Shown: positions 1 to 9,001 of the stretch, in pieces | Layout: the number at the start of each line of letters is the position of its first letter | Position numbering within the stretch: the first letter of the stretch is position 1 | Assembly: GCA_016125475.1 (NCBI GenBank) | Contig: WGLR01000012.1 | Span: 62,001-126,000 of the forward strand | Direction of reading: 5' to 3' | Origin: Betaproteobacteria bacterium | Lineage (GTDB): Bacteria; Pseudomonadota; Gammaproteobacteria; Burkholderiales; Ga0077523 | Length of the DNA: 64,000 nt | Notes under the pieces: generated by a model | Told to the model about the DNA's origin: nothing | The model's input: the letters and a program-made list of their open reading frames with translations, nothing else | Databases searched by the model: none | Position numbers and translations under genes: made by a program

Positions 1-2
1 CG

Positions 3-683
3 ATGCTGCTCATGATCGAGGACGATCGCGAACTCGCGGCGATGGTGGCCGAGTATCTCGGCCGCTACGGCTTCGAGGTCAGGGTGGCATCGACCGCTCG
101 CGAAGGGCTCGCGCAATTCCGGCGCGAGTCCTTCGCGGCCGTACTGCTCGACATCATGCTCCCCGATGGAGACGGTCTCGACGTCTGCCGGACGCTGCGG
201 GCCGAGTCGGACGTGCCGGTGCTGATGCTGACCGCACGCGGCGAGCCGGCGGATCGCATAGTGGGCCTCGAACTCGGTGCGGACGACTATCTCCCGAAAC
301 CGTTCGAACCGCGCGAACTCCTCGCGAGGCTGAAAGCGGTGTTGCGACGCGGTCGGGGAAGCTCCGCCCCCCGTGACCTGCTCGTGTTCGGGCGGCTCGA
401 ACTCGACCGGGATGCGCGCAGCGTCTCGCTCGACGCCGAGCCTGTTCCGCTGACCGGCTACCAGTTCGATCTGCTCTGGGTGCTCGCCTCCGGCGCGGGG
501 CGCGTGATGACGCGGGACATGCTGATGGACCGGCTGAAGGGGCACGAAATCGAGGCCTTCGACCGGAGTCTCGACGTGCACGTGTCACGCATTCGCGCGC
601 TCATCGAGGACGATCCGAAGCACCCGAAACGCATCCTGACCGTGCGGGGCGTCGGGTACGTGTTCGCGAAGGCGCAGGACTGA
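3..683 (+). CDS. OmpR-family two-component response regulator
   Basis: DNA-binding response regulator. An N-terminal receiver has the acidic pocket IEDD, phospho-acceptor Asp50 in LLDIMLPDGDG, the conserved LTAR threonine and a DYLPKPF lysine. A C-terminal OmpR/PhoB winged helix follows, ending in a typical RGVGYVF hairpin. It probably regulates transcription in response to the kinase encoded 17 nt downstream. The window begins two bases before the first visible ATG, and relatives often carry a few more residues before the first beta strand, so the true start may lie outside the window. The signal is not evident. Family resemblance is closest to CpxR/RstA-type regulators. Confidence 0.9.
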   Translation: MLLMIEDDRELAAMVAEYLGRYGFEVRVASTAREGLAQFRRESFAAVLLDIMLPDGDGLDVCRTLRAESDVPVLMLTARGEPADRIVGLELGADDYLPKPFEPRELLARLKAVLRRGRGSSAPRDLLVFGRLELDRDARSVSLDAEPVPLTGYQFDLLWVLASGAGRVMTRDMLMDRLKGHEIEAFDRSLDVHVSRIRALIEDDPKHPKRILTVRGVGYVFAKAQD

Positions 684-700
684 TCTCGCGGGCGGATGCC

Positions 701-1972
701 GTGAAGCGCCTGTACCTGAGAATCTGGCTCGCGTTCCTCGGAATCCTCATTGCGTTCGCGGTCCTGCTCGCCGTGTCGTGGTGGCTGCTGCCCAACGACT
801 ACGACGCGCCGCGTTTCAATCGCGTGCTCTCGCTGCTGGTCGCGGAGGCGCTCGGCCCCGGTACCGAGACACCGGCCGAGGTCCAGTCCCGCCTCGCACG
901 CGTGACCGCGAGGATGCGGGGGCAGGTCACCGTGCGTGCGGCGGACGGTACCCTTCTCGCCCACGTGGGTCCGCCGCTGCCCTGGCCCCGCACGGGTATC
1001 GAACGCAGCGGCGTGATCCGGATGGGCGGCCGTGGTCACGTCTTCGCGATGCGTCTCGACGACGGCCGGGTCGTGCTCGTCCACGCGGGTCACCGGCCGC
1101 GCCGACAGGGGCTGCTGCTGGCGATCGGACTCCTGCTGCTCACGACGGCGATCGGTTCGTACTTCGCGGCGAGACAGATGACGCGTCGACTCGAGCGACT
1201 GCGTGCGGGCGTCAACGCGCTCGGGCAGGGAGATCTCGCTGCGCGCGTCGCGGTGGAAGGGGGTGACGAGATCGCGCGCGTTGCCGAGAGCTTCAACGAT
1301 GCGGCCGCGAGGATCGAGCGACTCGTGTCCGCGCACCGGAATCTGCTCGCGAACGTGTCGCACGAGCTTCGCAGTCCGCTCTCGAGAATCCGGATGGCGC
1401 TCGAACTCCTGGAGTCTTCCGTGCGTCCCGAACTGCGCGCCCGGCTGGCGCGGGACGTGACCGAACTGGACGCGCTGATCGGCGAGTTGCTGCTGTCGAG
1501 CCGGCTCCAGGCCATGCCCGACACGCAGCGTGCCGAGGTGGACATGCTGGCCGTGTGTGCCGAGGAAGCAACCGAGTTCGACGCCACCGTTTCCGGAACA
1601 CCGGTCGTTCTGCAAGGCGACGAGCGTCTCCTGCGTCGTCTGGTCAGGAATCTCCTCCAGAATGCGCAGCGCTACGGCGAAGGCTCCGAAATCGAAGCGG
1701 ACGTCGCCAGCGACGGACGCACGGCGACCTTGCGCGTGTCGGATCGCGGCCCCGGGGTGCCGGTCGGTGACGAGGAACGGATCTTCGAACCGTTCTACCG
1801 CCCTCGCGGGGCGCCCGAGACCGGTCAGGGTTTCGGGCTCGGGCTCGCCCTCGTCCGGCAGATCGCGCGCGAGCACGGGGGCGACGTCGTGTACCGGCGG
1901 CGGGATGGCGGCGGCAGCGTGTTCGAGGTGACCCTCCGGCTCCGGCACGCGCAGGCCGGACAGTCCGGCTGA
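701..1972 (+). CDS. Sensor histidine kinase (HAMP–HisKA–HATPase)
   Basis: Inner-membrane sensor kinase that should phosphorylate the preceding regulator. It starts at a GTG (MKRLYLRIW). Transmembrane segments lie near residues 8–30 and about 133–155, flanking a periplasmic domain of only about 100 residues. A HAMP linker comes next, then the HisKA motif SHELRSPLSR with phospho-acceptor His221, then an HATPase domain with N-box (LLQNAQRYG), G1 (DRGPGVP) and G2 (GFGLGLALV) motifs. Size and layout resemble CpxA/RstB kinases. The partner is clear from adjacency; the stimulus is unknown. Confidence 0.9.
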   Translation: MKRLYLRIWLAFLGILIAFAVLLAVSWWLLPNDYDAPRFNRVLSLLVAEALGPGTETPAEVQSRLARVTARMRGQVTVRAADGTLLAHVGPPLPWPRTGIERSGVIRMGGRGHVFAMRLDDGRVVLVHAGHRPRRQGLLLAIGLLLLTTAIGSYFAARQMTRRLERLRAGVNALGQGDLAARVAVEGGDEIARVAESFNDAAARIERLVSAHRNLLANVSHELRSPLSRIRMALELLESSVRPELRARLARDVTELDALIGELLLSSRLQAMPDTQRAEVDMLAVCAEEATEFDATVSGTPVVLQGDERLLRRLVRNLLQNAQRYGEGSEIEADVASDGRTATLRVSDRGPGVPVGDEERIFEPFYRPRGAPETGQGFGLGLALVRQIAREHGGDVVYRRRDGGGSVFEVTLRLRHAQAGQSG

Positions 1973-2014
1973 CCATGGACATGCCTTCGTCGGCGTGACG
2001 CCTGCCCGCGACGT

Positions 2015-4087
2015 TCAGCCGGCGGGGACGGGCGTGCGAGCGAGTGCCTGTGCTGCGAATTCCCGTGCGGGAAGAGCCGTGCCGAAGAGTGGTCCCTGCA
2101 GCAGGCTGCAGCCGGTTCCGCGCAGGAAGTCCAGCTCGCGCTCGTCCACGACGCCGTCGCAGGCCACCTCGAGGCCGAGGCACCGCGCGAGCGCGACGAT
2201 GCCTTCGACGAGCGGTGCATCGAATCCGCCTGCGGCGTCTGCCGAGGCGGGGTCGGGTCCGATCTTCAGGCCGCGCAGCGGCAGCTTCCTGATCGCACGC
2301 AGGCTCCAGGATCCTTCCGCGAAACCACTCAGCCAGAGATGGATCCCCAACGCCGCGAATTCGTCCAGCACACTCGTCACACGATCGGCGTCGTGGGCGA
2401 GGGACGATTCCGGCAATTCGAGATCGAGGCTGTCGGCGGGCAGGCCGGTGTCCGCGAGGGTGCGCCGGATGGCGCCGAGCAGCGACGGCGACAGGAACTG
2501 TCTCGAAGAGAGGGAGATGCGGAGGCGCAGGTCCGGGTCGATCGCCCGACGCCACGCCTGCACCTGTGCGCAGGCGGCGCGCAGCGTCCATTCTCCGATC
2601 GGCACCGCGAGTCCGCTGCGCTCGGCGACGCCCGCGAATTCCGCCTGCGTCATTCCGGTCGCACCGTCGGGCTCCCAGCGCGGTGATGCCACGACGGACG
2701 TCAGTGACCGACCGTCGCGCAGCACGGCCTCGTAGACGACCGAGAGCTCCTCGCGCGCGAATGCACGCCGCAGGTCCCGTTCGAGCGACAGCCGGTTCAC
2801 GGATCGCGTGGTCATCGCATCCGTGAAGAACTGGTAGTTGTTCCTGCCGAGTTCCTTGGCCCGGTACATCGCCCGGTCGGCACTCACGAGCAGGCTCTGC
2901 GCCGTGGATCCGTCCGAAGGGAACAGACTGATGCCGGCGCTCGCACCGATGCCGAGGGGGTGGCCCTCGAACGGGATCGGCTCGGACAGCGCGCGTATGC
3001 ACTTCTCGATGACCCGGCCCACGTCCTCGGGGCTCGAAACGTCGGGAAGCACCATGACGAACTCGTCCCCGCCGAGACGCGCGACGATGTCACTGGCGCG
3101 GACCTGTCCACGCAGGCGCGCTCCGACCGTTTCGAGCACGCAATCGCCTGCACGGTGGCCGAGCGTGTCGTTCACGAGCTTGAAGCCGTCGAGATCGATG
3201 AAAGCCACGGCGAGTTCCGTACCGCGTCGATCGGCCGTGACGAGCGCGTTGTTCAGCCAGTCGATGAGGTGCGAGCGATTCGGCAGGCCGGTGAGCGCGT
3301 CGTGGTGGGCGAGGTGGGCGAGACGCGCCTCGGCCCGTTTGCGGTCGCTGATGTCCTGGATCTGCGCGATGACGTGCAGCATGTGGTCCCAGGGGTCACG
3401 CACGGGCGAGAGGCTCAGCAGCGTCCAGATCGTTTCCCCGGCAGCGGAGACGAACCGGTGTTCGCGGTGGAGCGGTCGGGCGTCCGTCGTCGCGAGATGT
3501 GCGAGCTGCTCGCGCAGGGCTTCCCGGTCCTCGGCGTGCGACCAGGCGACGAGGTCGCCACCCGGCATGGCGTGCCCGGCCGTTCCGAAGATCGCGCCGG
3601 CCGCCTGATTCGCGCGCACGAACTCGCCCGTCGTGGATACGAGCACCATGCCGATCGCCGCGTGGTCGAAGGCGCTCCGGAACCGTGCCTCGCTCTCGAG
3701 CAGCTGCCGTTCGATGGCGTGTTTCTGCAGGGCCATGACGAGCGCGGCGCGCAGTTCGTCCGGCCGGAACGGCTTCAGGAGGTAGCCGTGCGCGGCCGTG
3801 GTGCCAGCCCGCGCGATCGTCGCCTCGTCGCTGAACGCGGTCAGGAACAGGATCGGGACGTCCAGTCGCGCGCGGATCCTGCGCGCCGTCTCGATGCCGT
3901 CCATGTCGCCCTTGATCACGATGTCCATCAGGATCAGGTCGGGACGCAGCGTCATGGCCCGTTCCAGGGCCTTCTCGCCGGAGTTCGCGATACCCACGAC
4001 GTTGTGGCCCGCCACGCTCAGGTGATGTTCGATGTCGAGCGCGATCACGCCTTCGTCCTCGACGATCAGGATCCGTGCCTTGCTCAT
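2015..4087 (-). CDS. Receiver–PAS–GGDEF–degenerate EAL protein
   Basis: A 690-residue cytoplasmic c-di-GMP signalling protein. The receiver (1–120) has Asp55, Thr83 and Lys105. PAS spans about 130–250. The GGDEF domain has an intact GGDEF at 339–343 and an RASD inhibitory I-site five residues upstream, so diguanylate cyclase activity and product inhibition are expected. The EAL-like domain (about 440–685) has lost key residues: the EAL glutamate is Val466, the DDFGTG pair is SGFAEG (587–592), and the aspartate after the catalytic lysine region is Gly610. Phosphodiesterase activity is therefore unlikely. The start codon overlaps the stop of the upstream kinase by 4 nt, implying that this receiver is the kinase's target. 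Confidence 0.88.
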   Translation of the reverse strand: MSKARILIVEDEGVIALDIEHHLSVAGHNVVGIANSGEKALERAMTLRPDLILMDIVIKGDMDGIETARRIRARLDVPILFLTAFSDEATIARAGTTAAHGYLLKPFRPDELRAALVMALQKHAIERQLLESEARFRSAFDHAAIGMVLVSTTGEFVRANQAAGAIFGTAGHAMPGGDLVAWSHAEDREALREQLAHLATTDARPLHREHRFVSAAGETIWTLLSLSPVRDPWDHMLHVIAQIQDISDRKRAEARLAHLAHHDALTGLPNRSHLIDWLNNALVTADRRGTELAVAFIDLDGFKLVNDTLGHRAGDCVLETVGARLRGQVRASDIVARLGGDEFVMVLPDVSSPEDVGRVIEKCIRALSEPIPFEGHPLGIGASAGISLFPSDGSTAQSLLVSADRAMYRAKELGRNNYQFFTDAMTTRSVNRLSLERDLRRAFAREELSVVYEAVLRDGRSLTSVVASPRWEPDGATGMTQAEFAGVAERSGLAVPIGEWTLRAACAQVQAWRRAIDPDLRLRISLSSRQFLSPSLLGAIRRTLADTGLPADSLDLELPESSLAHDADRVTSVLDEFAALGIHLWLSGFAEGSWSLRAIRKLPLRGLKIGPDPASADAAGGFDAPLVEGIVALARCLGLEVACDGVVDERELDFLRGTGCSLLQGPLFGTALPAREFAAQALARTPVPAG

Positions 4088-7000
4088 TTCGACTTGCCCT
4101 CGTCCAGGAAGGTGATGGTGAAGACGGTGCCCGTGTCCGCTCCCGACACGATGTCGAGCGTTCCGGATATCTGTTCCGTGAGCGTGCGGATGAGTCGCAG
4201 CCCGAGCGACCGCGCGTCCTCGGGAGCGCCCGGCATGCCGATGCCGTCGTCACCGACCTTCAGTACCCACGAACCCGTTCCCGGTCCGGCCGAGAAGCGG
4301 ATCATGATGGTGCCTTCATCGCGCCCCGAGAACGCATGTTTGAATGCATTGGAGACGAGTTCGTTCACGATCAGGCCGCAGGGTATCGCGGTCTCGATGC
4401 CCATCGGTGCCTCGAGCACGTCCGCGACGACGCGTATGCCGCGGGCCTGGGCGTGGTAGGAGTGCGAGAGCTGCTCGACGAGCGTGTGCATGTAGTCGCC
4501 GAAGTCGACGCGGGCGAGGTCCCTCGAACGGTAGAGACGCTCGTGCACGAGCGCCATGGACTTGACCCGGCGCACGCTGTCCTCGATCGCGGCGGTGAAC
4601 TGCTCGTCGTCGAGCGTACGGGCCTGCATCTGCAGCAGACTGGAGATGACCTGAAGGTTGTTCTTCACGCGGTGGTAGATCTCCTTCAGCAGGATCTCCT
4701 TCTCCTGGAGCGCGCCCTGGATGCGCTCTTCCGCGAGCCGTCGCGACGTGATGTCGTGCACCGATCCCACGACTTCGCCGACCGAGCCGTCGTCGTTCTC
4801 GATCACGTCGTGCACCGCGTGCACGAGTCGTTCCTCGCCCGACGGACGCACCACGCGGAACTCGTACTCCGACATCGCCCGACTCTCCGGGGCGTTGCGG
4901 ATCAGCGCGCTGACACGTTCCCGGTCATCCACGTGAACGTGCGCGAGGAGGCCGTCCATGCTCACGGGAAAGAGGATGGGATCCACGCCGAATATCCGGA
5001 AGGTCTCCTCGGACCAGACAGATAGATCGCGCGCAACGTCCCAGCGCCAGCTGCCGAGGTGTGCCATGCGCTGCGCGGCCGCCAGCGTCGCCTCGCTGCG
5101 GCGCAGAAGCTCCTCGGAGCGCTTGCGTTCCGTGATGTCCTGCACGGAACCGAGAAGTTCCCTGATCCGACCGGAACGGTCGTGCCCGGCCTGGACCGTC
5201 GCGAAGAGGTTGCGCACCTCGCCGGTAGGCCGGACGACCCGCAGTTCGTAACGGACTTCGTTGCCGGTACGCATCGCACGCTCCACCGTGTCCTCCACTC
5301 TCGCGACGTCGGCAGGGTGGACGAGTGTCAGAAAGCGCTCGTACGACGGTTCGAAGCTGTCCGGATCCTGGTCGAGGATCCGGTAGGTCTCGTCCGACCA
5401 CTCGATGGCGCCGCTCTCCACGTTCCAGTGCCAGCTGCCGACATGGGCGAGACGCTGCGCGCTCGCGAGGGTCGCCTCGCTGCGGACGAGACGAGCCTCG
5501 TCGATCTTGCGACGCGTGATCTCCTCCATGACGCCGATGAAATAGTCCGGCCGGCCGTCCGCCGTGCGGGCAACGGAGACGGTCAGGTTGCCCCAGACCA
5601 CTTCGCCGTCCTTGCGCGTGTAGCGCTTCTCCATGGAGTAGGTGTCGAACGTGCCGTCGAGGAGCATCGCGACGCTCGCGATGTTCGCGTCGTCGTCGGG
5701 ATGGGTGATCTCGACGAACGAACGCGCGAGCATTTCCTCCATGCCGAACCCGAGGATGTCGCAGAACCGTTCGTTGATGCGAAGCAGGCGGCCGTCCAGT
5801 GACGCGTGACAGATGCCGACGGCCGCCTGTTCGAACGTGCCGCGAAACCGCGCTTCGCTCTCGCGGAGCGCCAGCTCGGTCGCCTTGAGTTCGGTGATGT
5901 CCGTCTCGATGCCGACGATCTCGCGACGACCGTCGGGGAGCGCGACCAGTGTCTTGCTCCGCAGGAACCACAACGATCGGCCGCGGTATTCGAGCGTTCC
6001 CGTGAACACCTTCGACTGGCCGGGATTCAGCGCGAACACTTCCCTGTCTTCCGCCATCCGGGCCGAGGCGTACTTCGCGCCGTGGAGGACTTGGTCGGAG
6101 CTTCCGACGAGTTCTTCCACCGGGATGTCCACGAGCTTCGAGAATGCCTCGTTCACGAGCGTCCAGCGGAACTGCTCGTTCTTCACGAACACGGGATAGG
6201 GGATCGCGTTGATGACGGCATCGAGGTAGGCGCGGCTCTGCTCGAGTTCGGTGGACAGGCGTCGCGCAGCGCGCTCCGCGCGCTTGATCGCGGTGATGTC
6301 CGTCTTGACGCAGACGATGTAGCGTGCCCCCGTGGCATCGGCGAGCAGTGCCTTGTTCCGGAGCACCCAGCGCTCGGTGTCGGCGTTCCGCCCGATGCGC
6401 TCCTCCGTGGAGACGGCGCTTCCGGTCCGCAACAGGCCTTCGTCCTCGTCGCGGTTGATCCGGGCACGGGCCGCCGGGCCGACTTCTTCGTCGGTGCGGC
6501 CGAGCAGGCCGTCGCGCGATGCTTGCAGCAACCGGCAGAACGCGTCGTTCGCGAGGATGTACCGGCGCCGGTCGTCCTTCACGTACAGGGGTTCCGGCAC
6601 GGCATCGATGAGTGCCTCGAGGAAGTGCCGCTGCCGTTCGACGGCGAACTGTGCCTGTTTGCCCTCGGTGATGTCCGCGCTGATCGCGAGGCGGTATGCG
6701 GAGCCGTCCGGCAGCGTGAAGCCGTACTTCGTCTTCAGGAACCAGCGCGTCGCACCGTGTGCGTCCCGCCTGGACTCCTCGATCACCATCGGCTGGCCTG
6801 CCTCGGTGGCAACGAGATCCTCTCGTACGTAGCGCGACGCCACGTCCGGCGGATGGAGGTCCTCGTCCGTGAGGCCCACGAGTGCCTCGCGCGACCTTCC
6901 GTACCAGGCGGCCGTGGCGCGGTTCACCATCACCCAGCGTCCCCTGTCGTCCTTCACGACCAGGATCTGGGGGATCGCGTCGATGAGTTCCGTGAGAAAT

Positions 7001-7905
7001 CTCTCGCTCCGCGCGAGTGCGCGTCGTGCCTCCTCGCGCGCGGAAAGATCCGTGTTGATGCCGACCACGTAACGGCTTCCGTCCGGCATCGCGAACGCGC
7101 GCTTGCACTTGAGCCACGACACGGTCTGAAAGTTCTCCGCCTCGTAGTGCACTTCCGCGATGACCGGCGCGTCGGTGTCCAGCGCCGCATCGTCCTCCGC
7201 GACGATGCCGGCTGCGAACTCGGGCGGCAGGAAATCGCGGTCCGATCGTCCGAGCACTTCCTCCCGCGACCGTCCGAGCCACTGGCACAGTGCCTGGTTG
7301 ACGAGCACCCAGCGATGCTGGGCGTCCTTCACGTAGAGCGGATGCGGAACCGCGTCGATCACTTCCGTCAGGAAGCGCTCGCTGATTGTCCCGGCATGCA
7401 CCGGAGGCGCGTCGGCCGGGTGCAGCGCGGCGACGAGTGCAGTGGCGATGTGGGCCGCCATCGCGTCGACCACGGTTTCGTCGACGTCCATCCGTGCGCC
7501 GTCGCGCTCCAGCATGAGTGCGCCGACCACGCGTCCGGCGTGACGCAGGGGCACGCAGAGCTGCGCGCAGGACCGGCGGCCGCGTCGAGCCCGGCCTCGC
7601 CACCAGTTCCCGGCGAGAACCGCTTCGCGCACGGCGGCGTTTTCCGGCGTCGACGATGTGTGTTCGTCGACCGTTTCGAACGCCAGTGTGTCGCGTTCCG
7701 CGGACAGGCGTGCCGCGCGTCCCGGGACGCCGTCCGTGGCGTCGACGAGCACGGCACGATCGGCACCGGCATGTGCACGGATCAGCTGCACCAGGTCACC
7801 CAGGAGTCCGGGCCCGGGTTCCGCGACGGCGAAAAGCCTGGCGGCACTCGCCAGCACTTCGACGCCGTGTGCCCGCTGCAGGCCGAGATGTTCGGAGTGA
7901 TCCAT
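4084..7905 (-). CDS. GAF–7×PAS HisKA_2 histidine kinase
   Basis: A 1273-residue sensor kinase with no convincing transmembrane helix, so probably cytoplasmic. A GAF-like domain covers about 10–165. Seven PAS domains follow, near 177–290, 301–415, 427–540, 560–672, 683–800, 807–925 and 937–1053. The first four share the motif IDAxPxPLYVKDD and recur at about 125 residues. PAS6 and PAS7 are a second related pair opening with SEATLAxAQRxAHxGSW. The kinase core is HisKA_2 (EIYHRVKNNLQVISSLL, His1078) with an HATPase (NELVSNAFKH; DDGIGMP). It is coupled by a 4-nt overlap to the receiver–GGDEF gene. Ligands or cofactors of the PAS array cannot be read from sequence. Confidence 0.9.
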   Translation of the reverse strand: MDHSEHLGLQRAHGVEVLASAARLFAVAEPGPGLLGDLVQLIRAHAGADRAVLVDATDGVPGRAARLSAERDTLAFETVDEHTSSTPENAAVREAVLAGNWWRGRARRGRRSCAQLCVPLRHAGRVVGALMLERDGARMDVDETVVDAMAAHIATALVAALHPADAPPVHAGTISERFLTEVIDAVPHPLYVKDAQHRWVLVNQALCQWLGRSREEVLGRSDRDFLPPEFAAGIVAEDDAALDTDAPVIAEVHYEAENFQTVSWLKCKRAFAMPDGSRYVVGINTDLSAREEARRALARSERFLTELIDAIPQILVVKDDRGRWVMVNRATAAWYGRSREALVGLTDEDLHPPDVASRYVREDLVATEAGQPMVIEESRRDAHGATRWFLKTKYGFTLPDGSAYRLAISADITEGKQAQFAVERQRHFLEALIDAVPEPLYVKDDRRRYILANDAFCRLLQASRDGLLGRTDEEVGPAARARINRDEDEGLLRTGSAVSTEERIGRNADTERWVLRNKALLADATGARYIVCVKTDITAIKRAERAARRLSTELEQSRAYLDAVINAIPYPVFVKNEQFRWTLVNEAFSKLVDIPVEELVGSSDQVLHGAKYASARMAEDREVFALNPGQSKVFTGTLEYRGRSLWFLRSKTLVALPDGRREIVGIETDITELKATELALRESEARFRGTFEQAAVGICHASLDGRLLRINERFCDILGFGMEEMLARSFVEITHPDDDANIASVAMLLDGTFDTYSMEKRYTRKDGEVVWGNLTVSVARTADGRPDYFIGVMEEITRRKIDEARLVRSEATLASAQRLAHVGSWHWNVESGAIEWSDETYRILDQDPDSFEPSYERFLTLVHPADVARVEDTVERAMRTGNEVRYELRVVRPTGEVRNLFATVQAGHDRSGRIRELLGSVQDITERKRSEELLRRSEATLAAAQRMAHLGSWRWDVARDLSVWSEETFRIFGVDPILFPVSMDGLLAHVHVDDRERVSALIRNAPESRAMSEYEFRVVRPSGEERLVHAVHDVIENDDGSVGEVVGSVHDITSRRLAEERIQGALQEKEILLKEIYHRVKNNLQVISSLLQMQARTLDDEQFTAAIEDSVRRVKSMALVHERLYRSRDLARVDFGDYMHTLVEQLSHSYHAQARGIRVVADVLEAPMGIETAIPCGLIVNELVSNAFKHAFSGRDEGTIMIRFSAGPGTGSWVLKVGDDGIGMPGAPEDARSLGLRLIRTLTEQISGTLDIVSGADTGTVFTITFLDEGKSK

Positions 7906-8216
7906 TGCAGTGCGCTCCCTGCGGAACGGTTCGGGTGTTTCGCGGGCGATCGCGCGACGCGGTGCGGTCCCGCTCGCGCCCCGATTCCCGATTCATCTGG
8001 TTGGATATCGGGAATCACCGCGGGTTCTTGAGGGGTATCGGCCGGCGCACGGCACGCCTCGCGCGAAACGGCGTCCCGTCGTGCAGACAGGGACAGGGTG
8101 ACGTCCCCGCGGATATGAGCATCCTGCTATTCCGGATTCCGCCCGGATGACGAGAATGTGCCCATGCAACGCGATCTGCCGCGGTACTGCGCGGCACGCC
8201 ACAGGACGAGGGCACC
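7906..8216. other. Divergent intergenic region, no gene seen
   Basis: About 310 bases separate the PAS-array kinase from the divergent methyltransferase gene. Short reading frames here have no recognisable family and no good ribosome binding sites. Promoters for both flanking genes must lie here, but no convincing -35/-10 pair, palindrome or structured RNA was found by eye. Confidence 0.5.
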
Positions 8217-8951
8217 ATGAACAGCACCGGAGATCCGGATTTCAAGCGCAGCATCGGCTACCGATGGGCACACGGACCGTTCGAGGACCAGCAGCGGCTG
8301 CACCGGATGATGGAGGCGGGGACGGCGGCGCTGTTGCGCCAGGCAGGGCTGCACGAAGGGATGCGCGTCGCGGACATCGGGTGCGGCGCAGGGCTCATGA
8401 CGCTGAGACTCGCAGAGGAAGTCGGGCCGGACGGTCTCGTCGCGGGCCTCGACGAGGACGAAGCCCAGCTCGACATCGGGCGCCGCGCCGCGGAAAGCGA
8501 AGGTCGCAGGAACCTCTGGTTCGAGCGCGCTTCCGTCTACGAAACGGGACTGCCGAGAAGCTCGTTCGGCCTCGTCTATGCGCGGTGTCTGTTCAGCCGG
8601 CTGGAGCGGCCCTGGGATGCACTCGCGGAGCTCGTCACGCTCCTGGAACCCGGGGGCCGGCTCGTGTGCGAGGAAATCGAATGCGCGCCCGCGGCGGCCG
8701 TCACGCTTCCCGGGCGCTGTCTCGACGAGCTGCCCATCGAGTGGGAAAGGGGTGACATGCGGGCCGGCACCGGGGTGCCCCCACGCCTGTCATGGGCACT
8801 CGGCGAGGCCGGACTCACGCACGTGGGTGCGACTTTCGCGCGTCTCCCGACACCGGCCGCCGGCCTGTCCGTGCCCTTCGCATCGAGAGCATCCGGGCAG
8901 GGAACTCTGGCTCTCTGGCAGGTCTGGGGTCAGCGCCCGCCGAGCGTCTGA
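8217..8951 (+). CDS. Class I SAM-dependent methyltransferase
   Basis: A 244-residue soluble methyltransferase. SAM-binding motif I is VADIGCGAGLMTLRLAEE near residue 51, followed by an acidic residue (AGLDEDE) suited to holding the SAM ribose. The post-I region and the LVTLLEPGGRLVCEE motif III resemble UbiE/Methyltransf_11 proteins. The ATG follows a weak purine stretch. It stands alone, divergent from the PAS kinase and convergent with an outer-membrane protein gene, so context gives no substrate. Family assignment is secure; specificity is unknown. Confidence 0.85.
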   Translation: MNSTGDPDFKRSIGYRWAHGPFEDQQRLHRMMEAGTAALLRQAGLHEGMRVADIGCGAGLMTLRLAEEVGPDGLVAGLDEDEAQLDIGRRAAESEGRRNLWFERASVYETGLPRSSFGLVYARCLFSRLERPWDALAELVTLLEPGGRLVCEEIECAPAAAVTLPGRCLDELPIEWERGDMRAGTGVPPRLSWALGEAGLTHVGATFARLPTPAAGLSVPFASRASGQGTLALWQVWGQRPPSV

Positions 8952-8957
8952 CCGTCC

Positions 8958-8993
8958 GACGAAGCCGGGCAAGCTTCGCCCGGCGTTCTCGTC
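8958..8993. terminator. Bidirectional terminator-like hairpin
   Basis: A perfect 7-bp GC stem, GCCGGGC/GCCCGGC (8964–8970 and 8978–8984), has a 7-nt loop. An imperfect lower stem formed by GACGA and TCGTC extends it. It lies between two convergent stop codons. No strong T-tract is present on either side, so termination is inferred from position and stability. Confidence 0.5.
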
Positions 8994-9001
8994 GGAGATC
9001 G

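Noticed and set aside
458..1948. Long open frame opposite the first sensor kinase
   Set aside because: Composition is His/Arg/Asp-rich as expected from reading a GC-rich gene backwards; the plus-strand kinase has all catalytic motifs.
5806..8031. Long open frame (741 codons) opposite the PAS kinase
   Set aside because: It lies antisense to a gene with clear domains. High GC at third positions leaves stop-free antisense frames; its protein is Arg/Gly/Val-rich without a family.
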